A model generated the notes under the pieces. The model was given only the letters and a program-made list of their open reading frames with translations, made no database searches and was not told the DNA's origin. The translations under genes were made by a program, and so were the position numbers. A stretch of DNA of 64,000 nucleotides from Patagioenas fasciata. Lineage: Eukaryota; Chordata; Aves; Columbiformes; Columbidae. Below, piece by piece: positions 49,005 through 61,700 of this stretch (positions are counted from its first letter, which is position 1; the number at the start of each line of letters is the position of its first letter). The DNA lies in contig NC_092521.1 in the NCBI RefSeq assembly GCF_037038585.1, positions 57,325,898 to 57,389,897 on the forward strand, given 5' to 3'.

Positions 49005-51256
49005 ACAAGAAAACATGGAGAAACATACATATCAAAGATAAATTTACCAAATAGATACGGCAAAAATAGACATTTGAAATATCACTTCTTGTAATTGAAT
49101 GAACACATCCTCAGAGAGAGGCAAAGTTGGTTTGGATGAAATAGGAGCTGCTCTAGGCTTCACTGAGCCTTAGAGGAAAGTGTAAATCCCCTTTTAGCTT
49201 CAGAGCAGTTTTAAAAAATACATGTAGCATTGTTTGGCAATGAGCATTCCGTGTGCACTGAAACTGATCTGACAGACTTCAAGAGTTTGGCAATCTTTAC
49301 TGGCCCAGCTGTTTGCTTTGAGAAAGTCTGGCATTTCTCACAAGATTTACAGTCTTATTAGGCACAAATGAGACCAATGCCAAGATAAACTGTTGTCCAG
49401 GACAACAATATGTTTACCACCACACTGTTTATGGTGAAATAAAATGCCCTTGATTTAGATGTGAACATTTGTAAATATTCATATATTTCTGAGGCATGTT
49501 AGATACTAGCAAGAGGCTTATTTTTGATGCAAATTGAAACTGTCTTTTGATTTGATGAAAATATTTCTAATGCAGATTAAGATCTAAAGTACAATATTTT
49601 CTTGGCTGTGTTTTACAACTATCTGAAAGACCAAATGCCTATTTCAGGATTGAGATGATGTTTTGCTTTCTCCATAAAGATCCTGATCTAAACTACATTA
49701 ACACATAGAAGATTCATTCTAAAGGATTAGGCTTTTTAGGCTTTTCAGTAATGTATAAATAGATGTGATCTTAATTTAGTATGGGTGTTACCCATAAAGA
49801 ATAAGATCCACTTTTTCTTGTAGTATTTATAGCCCCATTTGTGAAATGCAGATGCAGTTGCTGTTTTGAATGTCCCTCTTTTGAAAGAAGTGACATATTC
49901 TCCCTTTGTTTTTAAATTCAAACCAGCTTTTAATTGTTTGGCACTTTCATAACAGTAAGCCTTGAAATTCCTTTGGACATTTGTTCATAGTCAGGGTTGC
50001 CAAATGCTGTAATACACTCTATTACTGTTTCAAAGGGAGAAGTCAGAAGTTTTAATTACTTTCTATACAAATGATGCCCTCTGCAAGTGTCAGTGGGTAT
50101 CTGTAATCAGGACAGCTGAACTGCTGCTTGAATATGATTACCCTTAATGCAGATTAATGTTTGGCCACTTTTCAGTGGAAAACAGGGTTCTGATCTGGGT
50201 TTGCTAATGTCATTTGCTGAGATTTCCAGTAAGGTGCTCTTGTGGTGAAGAATGCTGAGACTTGGACCACTAGCTGTCATGAATTCAATTGAAACAAACT
50301 GACTTAAGAGAAAGCATTCAGGAGAGTAGCCATACTCATCTGAAAACAAAGTCTGTGTAGTGGAATAAATGAACTGTATTGCACTGCAGCATGTGTGGAC
50401 ATTTCCAAAGACAATTAGGTCAGCATTTGTCAGTATGTGAAGGAAGGAGTTACTAACAAGAATAAGAGACTCAGCAATGTCTTTGGAATGATATGATTTT
50501 CTCTGTTCTCACTGGAGCTATTGTCACAGTTAAGTTTTATGATTTCTGATCTAGCAATCTGGTGAGCAACTTAATTTTCACCCTTGATAGAAAGTCAACA
50601 GGGACACTTCAGACAAAGCCTCATTTCAATGCGATTTAAACAGGACAATGAGTTGGCAAAAATGCATTTTTTAAGTCACCGTTATCTCAGAACTGTTTTA
50701 ACAAATCCTTGTAGTCATATTACTGAAAAGATCTGCCTGACGAACATGAAGGATCCTTCACTGAAAACATGTAGCATTATGAATGGCATGATATATTACA
50801 TCTGCTGCTTATAATTTTACAGTAACTTCATATAAAGTGCAACATTTGGTTAGAGCAGAGAACTTATAAAGGCTTTAGAGCACTTACAGTACCACTTACA
50901 GTATCACTTGTTTTCAAACAATTAATAGAAAGACAGAAAAAGACATTCTTATTTTAGAGATTCTCATTTTGGCATGTGTGCATAGCTATTGCACATTATT
51001 TTTTTCAGGGTTCCATCAAGGATGTTGCCAATTATCTCCTTTTCTGATGCTTCAGCATGTTGCACAGTCATACTTCTGTCTCAGACCTCCCAGACAGAAA
51101 TATTTGTGTATACAGTGTTGTACACAGGTATTAATTCCGGTGCTTGATCTGCATTATACACATGATATCATACATCTGTAGTAGATCCCACATATACAGG
51201 ATTACTTCACTGCTACCAGACAGTCTGCATGAAGTAGTTTAACACTTCTAAGCAGT
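49005..51256. other. MC2R upstream intron/flank, no gene recognised
   Basis: AT-rich noncoding sequence upstream of the MC2R coding exon. It probably lies within the first intron if MC2R has a distal noncoding exon. No transposon landmark and no long frame. Confidence 0.5.
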
Positions 51257-52280
51257 GTGGGACAGATAGACTACACACAGAGCCAAATCCGGTTGGCGAC
51301 CGGTCACGAGTGGTGTTCCTCAGGGCTCAGTATTGGGCCAGTTCTGTTTAATCTCTTTATCGATGAACTGGAAGAGGGGGTTGAGTGCACCCTCAGTAAG
51401 TTTGCAGATGACACCAAGTTGGGTGGGAGCGTTGACCTTCTGGAGGGTAGGATGGCCATACAGCGGATTCTGGACTGGCTGGATTGTTGGGCTGAGGCCA
51501 ATTGTATGAGGTTCAACAAGGTCAAGTACCGGGTCCTGCACTTGGGTCACAACAACCCCAGCCAGCGCTACAGGCTCAGGGAAGAGTGGCTGGAAAGCTG
51601 CCTGGCAGAAAGGGATCTGGGGGTGTTGACTGACAGCTGGCTGTACATGAGCCAGCAGTGTGCCCAGGTGGCCAAAAAGGCCAACAGCATCCTGGCTTGT
51701 ATCAGGAATAGTGTGGCCAGCAGGACTAGAGAAGTGATTGTCCTCCTGTATTCGACACTGGTGAGGTCCCATCTGGAATAGAGTGTTCAGTTTTGGGCCC
51801 CTCACTCCAGGAAAGACATTGAGGTGCTGGAGAGAGTTCAGAGAAGGGCAATGAAGCTGGTGAGGGGTCTGGAGCACAAGTCTGATGAGGAGCAGCTGAG
51901 GGAGCTGGGGCTATTTAGCCTGGGGAAAAGGAAGCTGAGGGGAGACCTTGTTGCTCTCTACAACTACCTGAAAGGAGATTGTAGCATGGAGGATGGTGGT
52001 CTCATCTCCCTAGTTGCAAGTGACAGGACAAGAAGAAATGACCTCAAGTTGCACCAGGGGAGGTTTATATTGGATATTAAGAAAAAATTCGTCATTGAAA
52101 GGGTTGTCAGGCATTGGAACAGGCTGCCCAGGGAAGTGGTGGAGTCACCATCCCTGGAGATCTTTAAAAGGCATTTAGATGAGGTTCTTAGGGACATGGT
52201 TTAGTGCTAGAGTTAGGCTATGGTTGGACTTAGTGATCCTGAGGGTCTCTTCCAAATGAAATGATTCTATGATTCTATGG
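51257..52280 (+). mobile_element. CR1 LINE copy, RT frame with one stop
   Basis: Plus-oriented CR1 of a different subfamily from the 41-kb copy. One frame is open from 51257 to 52204 except for a single TAG at 51779-51781, where HLE is followed by a stop where relatives have Tyr or a similar residue. The RT blocks are visible: [16 protein letters not shown]-like [25 protein letters not shown], then [13 protein letters not shown] and the C-terminal [20 protein letters not shown]. The 3' UTR is short and ends ATGATTCTATGATTCTATGG at 52280. The 5' end is truncated within the RT domain near the SG/SVLG block, which is itself damaged. It is antisense to MC2R and lies 2.4 kb upstream of it. Confidence 0.95.
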
Positions 52281-52394
52281 AATGTAAAGCTGTTGTGAAC
52301 ATGATGAGTAATCTCAATGTGTCTTCAAAGCTAATGGAAAGAGAAGATACCTTGGGGCTTGAATGCATATTTCCAATGGTTACAGAAATGAAAG

Positions 52395-52403
52395 CCAAGG
52401 TCA
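52395..52403 (+). promoter_or_regulatory. SF-1 (NR5A1) consensus match
   Basis: CCAAGGTCA, matching the YCAAGGYCA consensus, 3.5 kb upstream of the MC2R coding start. SF-1 is an established activator of mammalian MC2R. A motif match alone is weak, since one or two such matches are expected by chance in a window this size. Confidence 0.25.
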
Positions 52404-52746
52404 TGTCACACGAAGCTATAAATAATCATCAGGTGAAAAAAAGTGTTGTTTGCACTACCAGAATCAGCTTAAACACAGTAGATTTCCTCTCCACTATCAA
52501 TATCCCCCTAGTGCGTTGTATCTTTGTATTGTCCAGATAAAGGGTTCATGCCACTCACCAACACCCCTTTCTGAAAGACCTCAGTTTTGTCTTTTGCAGA
52601 TGTCTGCAAAGTCAACTTTTCACAGCTAGTTTTTATATGTCAGCATTGTTAAAAACAGAACACAAGAATTTAAAAAATAGAAAAAGTGCCTTGTCCTACA
52701 GTCATTTTTTCCTGGCAATGGCCGGACTATTTGGATTTTACCTTTA

Positions 52747-52755
52747 TCAAGGTCA
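52747..52755 (+). promoter_or_regulatory. SF-1 (NR5A1) consensus match
   Basis: TCAAGGTCA, second consensus match, 352 bases from the first and in the same orientation. Confidence 0.25.
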
Positions 52756-55700
52756 TTCACAGTCTAAGAATAAGTTTGCCTGGCTGTAGCAAGAAATATA
52801 AAACAGTCAAAAAGCAATAAATAACAAAAAAAACCCCTCAAGTTTGAAAAAACATTTGCAAACGTAACTGTACCACAAAAACTGCAAAAACCTCAACTCA
52901 TTTTTTTTCATGTTTAGATTAGGTCCTTGAGGGAGAAATCGACAGCTCAGTAGCATCGGATATTCAGAAATATTTATCTAGAAAGTGACAGTCCAGCAAT
53001 AAGCTGATGGCAATAATGAAGTTATACAAATTGCATATATTTGTAAGCTTATCGGCAGTTTCTCTTTGATTTATAGTTACCTAAAACAAGATGAAGCAGG
53101 AAACTGGGAGACTGAAAGCCAGGACTGGAAACTATAGTGACAATTTTACACAAACTTATGAAAGAAATACAATCTGGAGTACCTGACAGTTGTGTTTGCT
53201 CACTATGATTATGGTTTGACTCTTTACAACCCACTGATACTTGCAAAGCTTGTTCACGATGGCAAATGTCACATGGCCTAGCGTCAGCCCCAGAACTTCA
53301 TTTTGTTACAAGACTGAGAATACTGGATACTGGTTGCTCTCAGCACTGTGCTGGATTAGTCTTGGGCAAAAACCATACTTTTCTGCTGTGTGCCCAGCGA
53401 CTATTGATTACAGAAATTAAATTTTCTTTACAGTATGAATGTGATGCCTTAGCACCTACAAGGTCTGGGAAACTAAGTCTGCACTTGAGGTTTTTTTTTT
53501 CAATTGGATGAAAACTTAGTTCTTAAATAAATAAACAATAAACTTCCCTCAAACCCAAAATGTTAAATAAACTGGTCTGATCAGCTGTAATAGCAACAAA
53601 AGTAATTTCAGCTGTGAACTATGATGATAAGATACAGTAAAGAATTATATACTATAAATACTACGTAATTTCACAGGATTTTTTCCACCTACTAATTTTT
53701 TACTAGAAGACCATTCCTCCCTTTACTGGAGAGACCACAAGCTGGATTTGAGATCTAAAGAGGTGGCAATGACTAAAAACTGAGAGAGTACTGAGTAATC
53801 TCTTCTGCTTTTGGACTGCACAAAGCAACTGTGACAACTGGCCAATTATGGAGATTAATTCCCTGTCCTTCTATGTATATATATTTAAAAAAAATATTAG
53901 GCGTGAGAAAGAACAAGTGTTGCGTGTTTCAGCCACAGTATATACAGTACAGTTCACAACACATTCAGTATATACAGGAGTACTTGTCGCTTGAAAGACC
54001 ATGACCTTTTCTCGATCCAAAAAAGTCTTCGATGTGTTAACAAATGCCTTCTAATGTCATTATCTCTAGCATTCCACCCCTAAAACTACCCAGTGTAGAC
54101 TTAAATAAAAGGACCTTGTGCATCAGGGCACCCGGTGATAGGTTCAGCTTGGTTCTCCTTCTAAAACTTGGTCATAGTGGAACATGAAACACTTGTGGAG
54201 GTAGTGGGACAACCTGTGTGTGACTGTAGCACTGTCTGGTGCTACTTAGGGCAACCTTTTTCTGAAAATGACAGCATGAGTCCCATGTTCAGTGAATGGG
54301 AGCTACATACATTTTCAGTCACTTCCATTCAAGTTGTTGTGTTTTGTATCAAAATAAGTTTGACAAAAAACTATGGACAATTCCCTTTTTTTCCTTGTTT
54401 CGAGCTTTGACATATATACAAGACATTTAAGAAGGAAAGACTTTTAAAAATATATATCTTCTTTTAACTTTTCTTCTGCAGTAGGTAGGCAATGGCTTTC
54501 ACGGAGACAAATGGGACTGGAGGACTGGAGCTGGTGTAGGAAGGTAAGCCATGAGGACAGGCTATTTCCTACATTTTATAATGGGCATTTCTTTTTTTTT
54601 TTTTTTGCCAGCTGGGCTTAGCCCTGAACAAGCAAGCAAGTGAAAAAGGGCACACAGATCCTGATTCTGCCTTGCCCTGCACATTGTATAGTTCCTTACA
54701 GGTGTTAAAAGTAACTGTGTCAGAGGAATTGCTCTACAATATCCACTGACTCCCAAGGGCTTTGTTAGCTTGAAAGTTGCTTGCACTACCTCCCCTCGCT
54801 TTTCTGGCCATAGCTAAAGGGAAGACCACTAGCTGTCTCAGAGTATTTGAAGTATCATATTGACTTCTAAGTTGACTGTGATTAACGTAACGTAAAATTA
54901 AAAAAAAAATAAAAAAAGAAACAGCATTAAAACAAAAAGAAATAAATCTGCTCTACGAACAGTAGCAGACTGTATGCGAAACATCCTCAGCTACAATTTG
55001 CATTATTGTCAAACTCTTGAAGAAAATAGTTTTCTTAGATGACCTGGATTTTAGCTCCCTTGCCATTTATTAAAAAAGATCCAAACAGTGCAGGAAACAC
55101 TGAGAAGTTGCTACTTAACTTTAATGTCAGCACAGTTGTTCAATAATGTATAAATATTGCTTCTCTTTGAACCAAGCTGTGCAGTGAAACTTGGAGCGTT
55201 CTTTTGTTTCGTGTGTGGAGGAAAACTGACTGGTGACTTCATGAGAGGTTATGGTTTCACAACAAGCCTGGAGCCAGCTTAGCAGCTCACCACACTGAAA
55301 GGCAAAATTCCATCTCTCCCTTCCCATCTGTGCTTCCCTCTGTGCCTGCCCTGTCATCTCCCTTGATCTTATCTAAAACTTTTCTTCCCTAAATAACAAT
55401 AGCAATTACTAATGTGTATATGTCACATTTTCTTCTTACACCACAGTGCACACTGACAACACAGCATGCTTGTGGTGCTGACTGCTGTACTGGCATGTGA
55501 GGTGGCTGCAAGTGTGCTGCTATGCATAGCACTACACTGCCACTGAGTGTGGTGCTGCTCAGTGGCAATTTACTCAGGGTATACAAACCCTTTGTGAGCT
55601 CTTAGTTGCAATAACTACATTTCCACCATGGCCAACACCAGCGTAAAAGTCTCTGTACAAACTGTAGCAGTAGTTATTCCTTGGTTTTGAAACTTGGATG

Positions 55701-58700
55701 CCAAGGTTCCTCCTCCGCTGGGGCCTCTTTAAGCCAGGTCCTTCCTCTGAGGGAACTATGCAAGGCCCTGAGGACCCTTCCTGTGGGAATCCTGTGGGAA
55801 GTCTTGGTATTTCCCAGCAGTAACTGAGAGGGCAAAAAAGTGTACATTTAATAACTTTCTTTCAAAAGTTATCAAGGGCACTTTATTTGAACAATCAAAA
55901 GTCAAAAATGTCTGCATCTTAAAACACACATTTTATGTTACGAATTTTGTTCAGCAAACACTGAACAAAATGGCAGTTGTGATGGCAAACAAATGACAGC
56001 ATTGATCTCCATCCTGTTCTGGATGTGAACAGTCTCAGCATGCCTTCAGGTCTAACAGAAAGATCTCTCTCTAGGAAAGATCTTGGAGAAATATGAGTTT
56101 CTCCCACTTACAATTGTATTTACATAACGAGAACAAGTTACCATGAGTTCAGAGGACAGTGAGGTATATGGACTGTGTACTTATGTTTCATCGTTCAGTT
56201 GCTAAAATCTCAATCTTCTGATTTAGTGAAATGTATGTAATATGAAAAACTGATTTAATATAGAATACATTAACTGAGGTACTGATATAAGCACAGTCCT
56301 TTTCCTTCTATGTTTTTTTTCCTGCTTTAAAACAACATTTTAGGTAAAATGTTGAATAAAGCCGTGTGAAAACTGTGACGAAGAATTAAGATGCTATGCT
56401 ACCTGGTGTTTCATCTTCTCCTAAGTTGAAATTTGAAAAACACCACCAATTAGTATTCATAATCTACTAGATCATTTATTCTTTTGCTTTGATCTCCCTC
56501 TAGTGTTCAACAAGATAGGGTTAGCCACTTATTAATGATATTGCAGCTATTCTGGCTCCTCACATATGCCCAAAACACTATGTAACATTACGTAGCCTAG
56601 TTTCAGTTTCATGAACAGGCATCAGACTTAGATAAATGTTGCTTGTATAAGACTGTTCACTGCCATTTGTCTTGGAGATTTAGTGCATCAAAATAATGAA
56701 TATATCTCCCATAGGATTTCAGTGTCTTGTACTTTCTCAGAAATAACTTCACACTTACGGACACAGAGAGAGTACTTTTCAAAAAAAGTAGCAAAGAGAC
56801 ACAAAAAAGGGAAATTCATATCTATACAAGTGAAATACAGAAAAAAATATTGTTGTATCTAAAGCCACACCAACTGGGCTAATTACCATCAAAATGTTTC
56901 TCACACAGTTATAGCTGTGACTTCCATATAAGCAGCATTTCTAGAGTGAAATTAGGCTGCAAATAACACTTGCTGAAATTTTAAATGTCATATATATGTA
57001 TATATGTATACATTGAAAAGAGTTTTATATATGAAGTTTTTCCCTGACTGAAAACCTTGTAAAAAGAATTTTCTGACTGCATCAGAAGCTGGACAGGCTG
57101 GAGGTCTTGTGGAGAATACAGATGAAGAAAATCTGAAAGATGGGTTTATTTCTTATGGATACTTCTTTTTCTTTTCCCCTTAAGATCAACTATGAAATAA
57201 CACAGTTATGTGTTTGTTTTATGGATTAGGAAAAATGTCATTTTGGGAAAGATTTCCTCAGTTGTATTTAAGATTAGGTATATTCAGTATGCCATAGTTT
57301 TGTTGCCAACAACAAAACATGCAGTAAAGCATCTAAGCTATGCAGAAACTTACTGGCCAGGACTTCTCTCTGTGTGATGCTCATGTAGCTTCATTCAGAG
57401 CATGCACAGCTCTGAATATTTCAGCAAAGATACCTAAAGCGAGAAAAGTAAAAATGATTAAGAAAAGATGGACTGAGTTCTTAATACACTTTAGAAAAAT
57501 TTTGCAATAGCAGAGAGGAAAAATAATTATTTAGGATGTTTATGAAGGAAAGGACAAGGACCATTAAAATTAAAGTGAGAAAAAGAAATTAAAGCTGATA
57601 AGTCAGGAAACAGTTTCTAAATTATTAACCTCTTGCAGCAGTATCATTCTTCACATACAATTGCTGAGACTGTAAGCTATACTGTTATCTCAAGTATATG
57701 GAACTAAGAAAGTTGCACAAAGTGTTGGAGGTTTTATAAAAATGCTTGTTTTGTCATGACACACAAATACAGAATGCACACAAAATTATTAGTGAAATAA
57801 CACTATTCATCTCAAGTGTGTGGACAATTTCTTGAAAATGAGAAATCTGTAGAGAGAAAAACTAGAACTTGTAGAAAACCAAGGGCTGTAAATGCATTAG
57901 TGTAAATGCACTAGTGACTGGTGTCCTTATCCAGCACCTGCACCTTGGAGGGGCCTTCCCAGCAGTGCTGACAGCACACTGTGCCCTGGAAAGGGGAGAC
58001 TTTTACAAGTCATTTACTATACAGCTGACATGGAGCAGAATGAAATTCAGATGAAATTCAGTATGCGTAATCATAAGAGCTTGTTTTGTTTGGTTTTGTT
58101 TTTTCTTTTTCTTCTTCTTCTTTTTTTTTTTTTTTAAAACCCATGAAGTCTCACTCTCCATAAAGCTGCTGTTGCTTTGTGAGGTTGTGATACATTAAGA
58201 AATATAATTTGTATAATTTGTAACAACATAATCTACCTAAGGGAAAAAAAAAAAGAAGAAAATAAACAAAACATACTCTGCTGCTTCTGATGCAGGTAAT
58301 TGCTTTGGAAGTGATGTACCTACACCCTTTGGTCACATCCTTCCCTGTAGTAGATCAGTCTCAATGCATTTGAGTGAATTCGTGAAAAGCTACAATGATC
58401 CATGCCTACTAAATACTATATATATTGTAGTAGGCTTATTCATGCTTTTTTCAAACTCTATTTACTGTGCTCCAGACTTAATACTCTTATTACACTATGC
58501 TTTCTTATTTGCTTCTAGAATAAATTAATTTTAAGCCCATGTATAGCTGTAATTTTCTACAAGGAATCAAAAATAATAGTGAATATGAATACAGGACAAC
58601 TAGTTCTCTGGCATCATTGTAAAAATCAATCAGGAGGCCTTCAAGTGACATTTCTGAGGCCATTGCTCTGTTCTGATTCTTTCCAGCAAATCATTAATTT

Positions 58701-61700
58701 TGCCAGTAACAGTGCCATCATGGAAATGTTGTTATCAACAAGCATCAAGGAAATCTCATGTACAAAAAAGCATTAACCATTTATTGAAAAATAATTTCTG
58801 TCTTTCTGCTCTAAAGAAAGAAGCCCTCCTAGGTGGTTTTTTAGAAGTCACCCATATTTTTCTCTGTCTGTGATTGCCCCAGTAGTTGCAAACAAAGCAA
58901 CATTTAAAGTACACGGAACCATTAGTATAATATTCTATGTTTTTAAATGACAGAAAATGAGGGTGTGGATTTATACTGCCTTCACTGCTGCTTAAGTACA
59001 CTGCCTTGTAAACCCAGGTATATCTTATTGAAAAAAAAGCATGAAAGATACAGGATCTTCTTTCCTGAGAGCTACTTAAAAACATTATTGTGTTTTTTAT
59101 CTTGTTACTGAGCTAATATATTTACATCTCCTTATTATAAAAGTAAAAATAGTGCAAAGACAATGATTAAAATATGAATTCAACACATGCTTACTTTCTC
59201 TGGGAAACCTATAGGATGGGACCAGGGTGAAGAAAACGTATTTTCAGAGCCATCTTCATGCCCAGTTGTCTGGGAGGGTGAAATAACGAACAGAAAAAGA
59301 AATGTGGGAAGAATGAAATGTAAATTCTGCAAGCCCATAAAAATCTGCTTGCATTTGGAGTAGTGGCCACATAAAACTTTAGTCTGGCTGTGTGTCAGCA
59401 TTCAGCGCTGGCTCAGCTTCTGCTCTAGGTAGAATCAGCCGAAGTCTCATTGAAAAAGGTGTGCTCTCATCCAAACACAGCTCTAAAGAGGTGTGGGACG
59501 TTTATGAAGATACCCCAAATTAGGTAATTTTAGCTTTTGTTTTCCACGCACTAGGCTGTGGAGGCCTGTGGCAACGGAGCTGTGGCAGACCAGGTATTTC
59601 CATTTCTGCACAGGTGTCACAGAACTGCTTGCATATGTGTGCATGTGGTGTCATTTGTATTCTGCTTCTGGTCTAAAAGAAGTAACAAGGAGAGTCAGAG
59701 GCTAAATGTTAGTGCAGGTATCTTCAACAACATATGCTCAATACAGGCATTTACTCTGCTCCAGTTTTCCTCGTGGTCATCTCCTTCAAGGACAGAGACC
59801 TCTGCTGTCCTCTGCCTTCCTTTGCTGTGTGCTGCAGACTGACACAGGATTAAGTATCTAAGAATATTCGCAGTTAGAGTGCACCAAACCACATGGTCTT
59901 CCGTCAATTATACTGCTGAAAATCTATAATAATACCAGGTAGATTGATGGAATTGCTCAATGTTTACTCCAGAGTAAGTGCGGAGAGAATTCAGTCTCCC
60001 TGCAGCAGTGAATGCTACAAGGTTGTACCTGCCCGGATTAGCCCTCCTTGCATAATTCCCAGTCCAGATCGAGAAGAAGACTCACTGATGACCAGTTAGA
60101 AAGTCTCTGAGAGGTGTGACCTCTGATTGATGCAGTGATAAAACTGAGATGAAGCAGGCAAAACAGTATCAAAAAGACCAGAAACATTTCAGCGGAAGCT
60201 TTCCTGCTGTATAGCTTAATTCCTTCAGGTGGTAAAGAGGAAAATCTTACTCAAACTTAATAAAAGAGGCATAAAACCCATGCCAAAAATTTGCTTTAGA
60301 GAAGAATAATTGTAAGGTGAAAGATTTTAGGGAACATTAGAAAAAGGGCACTTCATTCCAGAAATAACATTGCATCTTTCACTACTTTCTCCAAGCAGGC
60401 TTTCTGAGTTTTACATAGATTTAGCAAATCCCCACTTACCTGTTAGTGAAACAACTTGTAAGTCAGTGTGCTGGTATTACTGGGAGCAAGATTACTTATA
60501 AAGGAAATGAAGCCAACATAATCTTTGCGTAAAGGAAAGATTGGAACATCTAAATCAAAGAGAAAGACAGTTGTCTCATTGGCATAACCTTGAATTAGGG
60601 TCACTTTAAAATAAATCATTCATTGTCTCTGAAAACTTAAGGAGAAAAAAAATATGCCCAGTCAAAAGGAAGATGTGCTGAACTGCAAAGTTAAGGAGAT
60701 AGAGACAACTTGGCAGCACCAAAGGCCAACTGTACTGGTCTGGATAAATTTAAGTTATCATTACGGAGAAATGTAATTCAGATCGTGAAGGTAAAAAATG
60801 TACTGACCTTTAACAATATTTCATGAAGAGGTGACAGTCCCTATTATGGAAACTAATAGGAGTGTACAGCGTAAGTTATTCACCTTAGGGAAAGACTTCA
60901 CATTTGGATCTATTAATTAGTGGTTAAACAGCAATGCTCCAAAGCAGAATCATATTCTTAACTATATAAACTGAGAAATTTTGTTTACTTTCAGGGAATC
61001 AAACAAAAGCTCAAACCTACTACAGAAAAGGTGAATTTGGGCTCAAGATTTTATTAATCTGTGTTCAGGATTGGTGAACACACAAATCCTCTGCTATTAG
61101 CAGTTTGACAGGTCCAGTGGGAGTCATTTAGGTCCCTGGCACACAATAATTGGAGGGAAAAAGGCTTGGCAACGTGTTTGAGGTGAGGGGACCTGAAGAA
61201 GAAAAAAATCTTTAGAAAACTGAAGGTATGTTCTTCATATTTGAGTGTCTTTCAGATTTCCAAGAGGAAAAAAGTGCCTCACTTATTCTCCATCCTCAAA
61301 TGCACAGAGGTTTAGTCTTTGCTTTTTAACTTATTTTTCTTTAGATCAGTTGAACCCACTGAGTTCCATTGTGATACACAAAGATAATTACTAGTAAAAG
61401 CATGCATGGTGTGGAAGAATAGGACACAAACAAGAAAACCGAAGTCACAGGGGTGTAGAACTTTTTTTTACTATTTTTTTTTTTTTTTCCACCTATCTTG
61501 TCCATCATTTGAATAACATCCTTTAAATATACCTGGTCATGGTTCTTGCTCTGGAGCGCCAGCTTCAAGGGCATTCATTCTATGTTGTGTCAGGCAGAAC
61601 TCGCATCCTTATAAATTCAGGTTCTTTGCACTGCTTTGGACCTGAAGACACTCATTAGATGCCTTGAAAGTTAATTTTGGAAAGCCTTCATCTCGTCTTG

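Larger units (their letters stand above)
52281..52755. other. MC2R upstream flank
   Basis: Noncoding. It contains two matches to the SF-1/NR5A1 consensus (listed separately) within about 360 bases. Confidence 0.45.

Noticed and set aside
57080-57105. CTGGACAGGCTGGAGG, resembling the CR1 RT block
   Set aside because: Only a short match, with no neighbouring CR1 sequence on either side.
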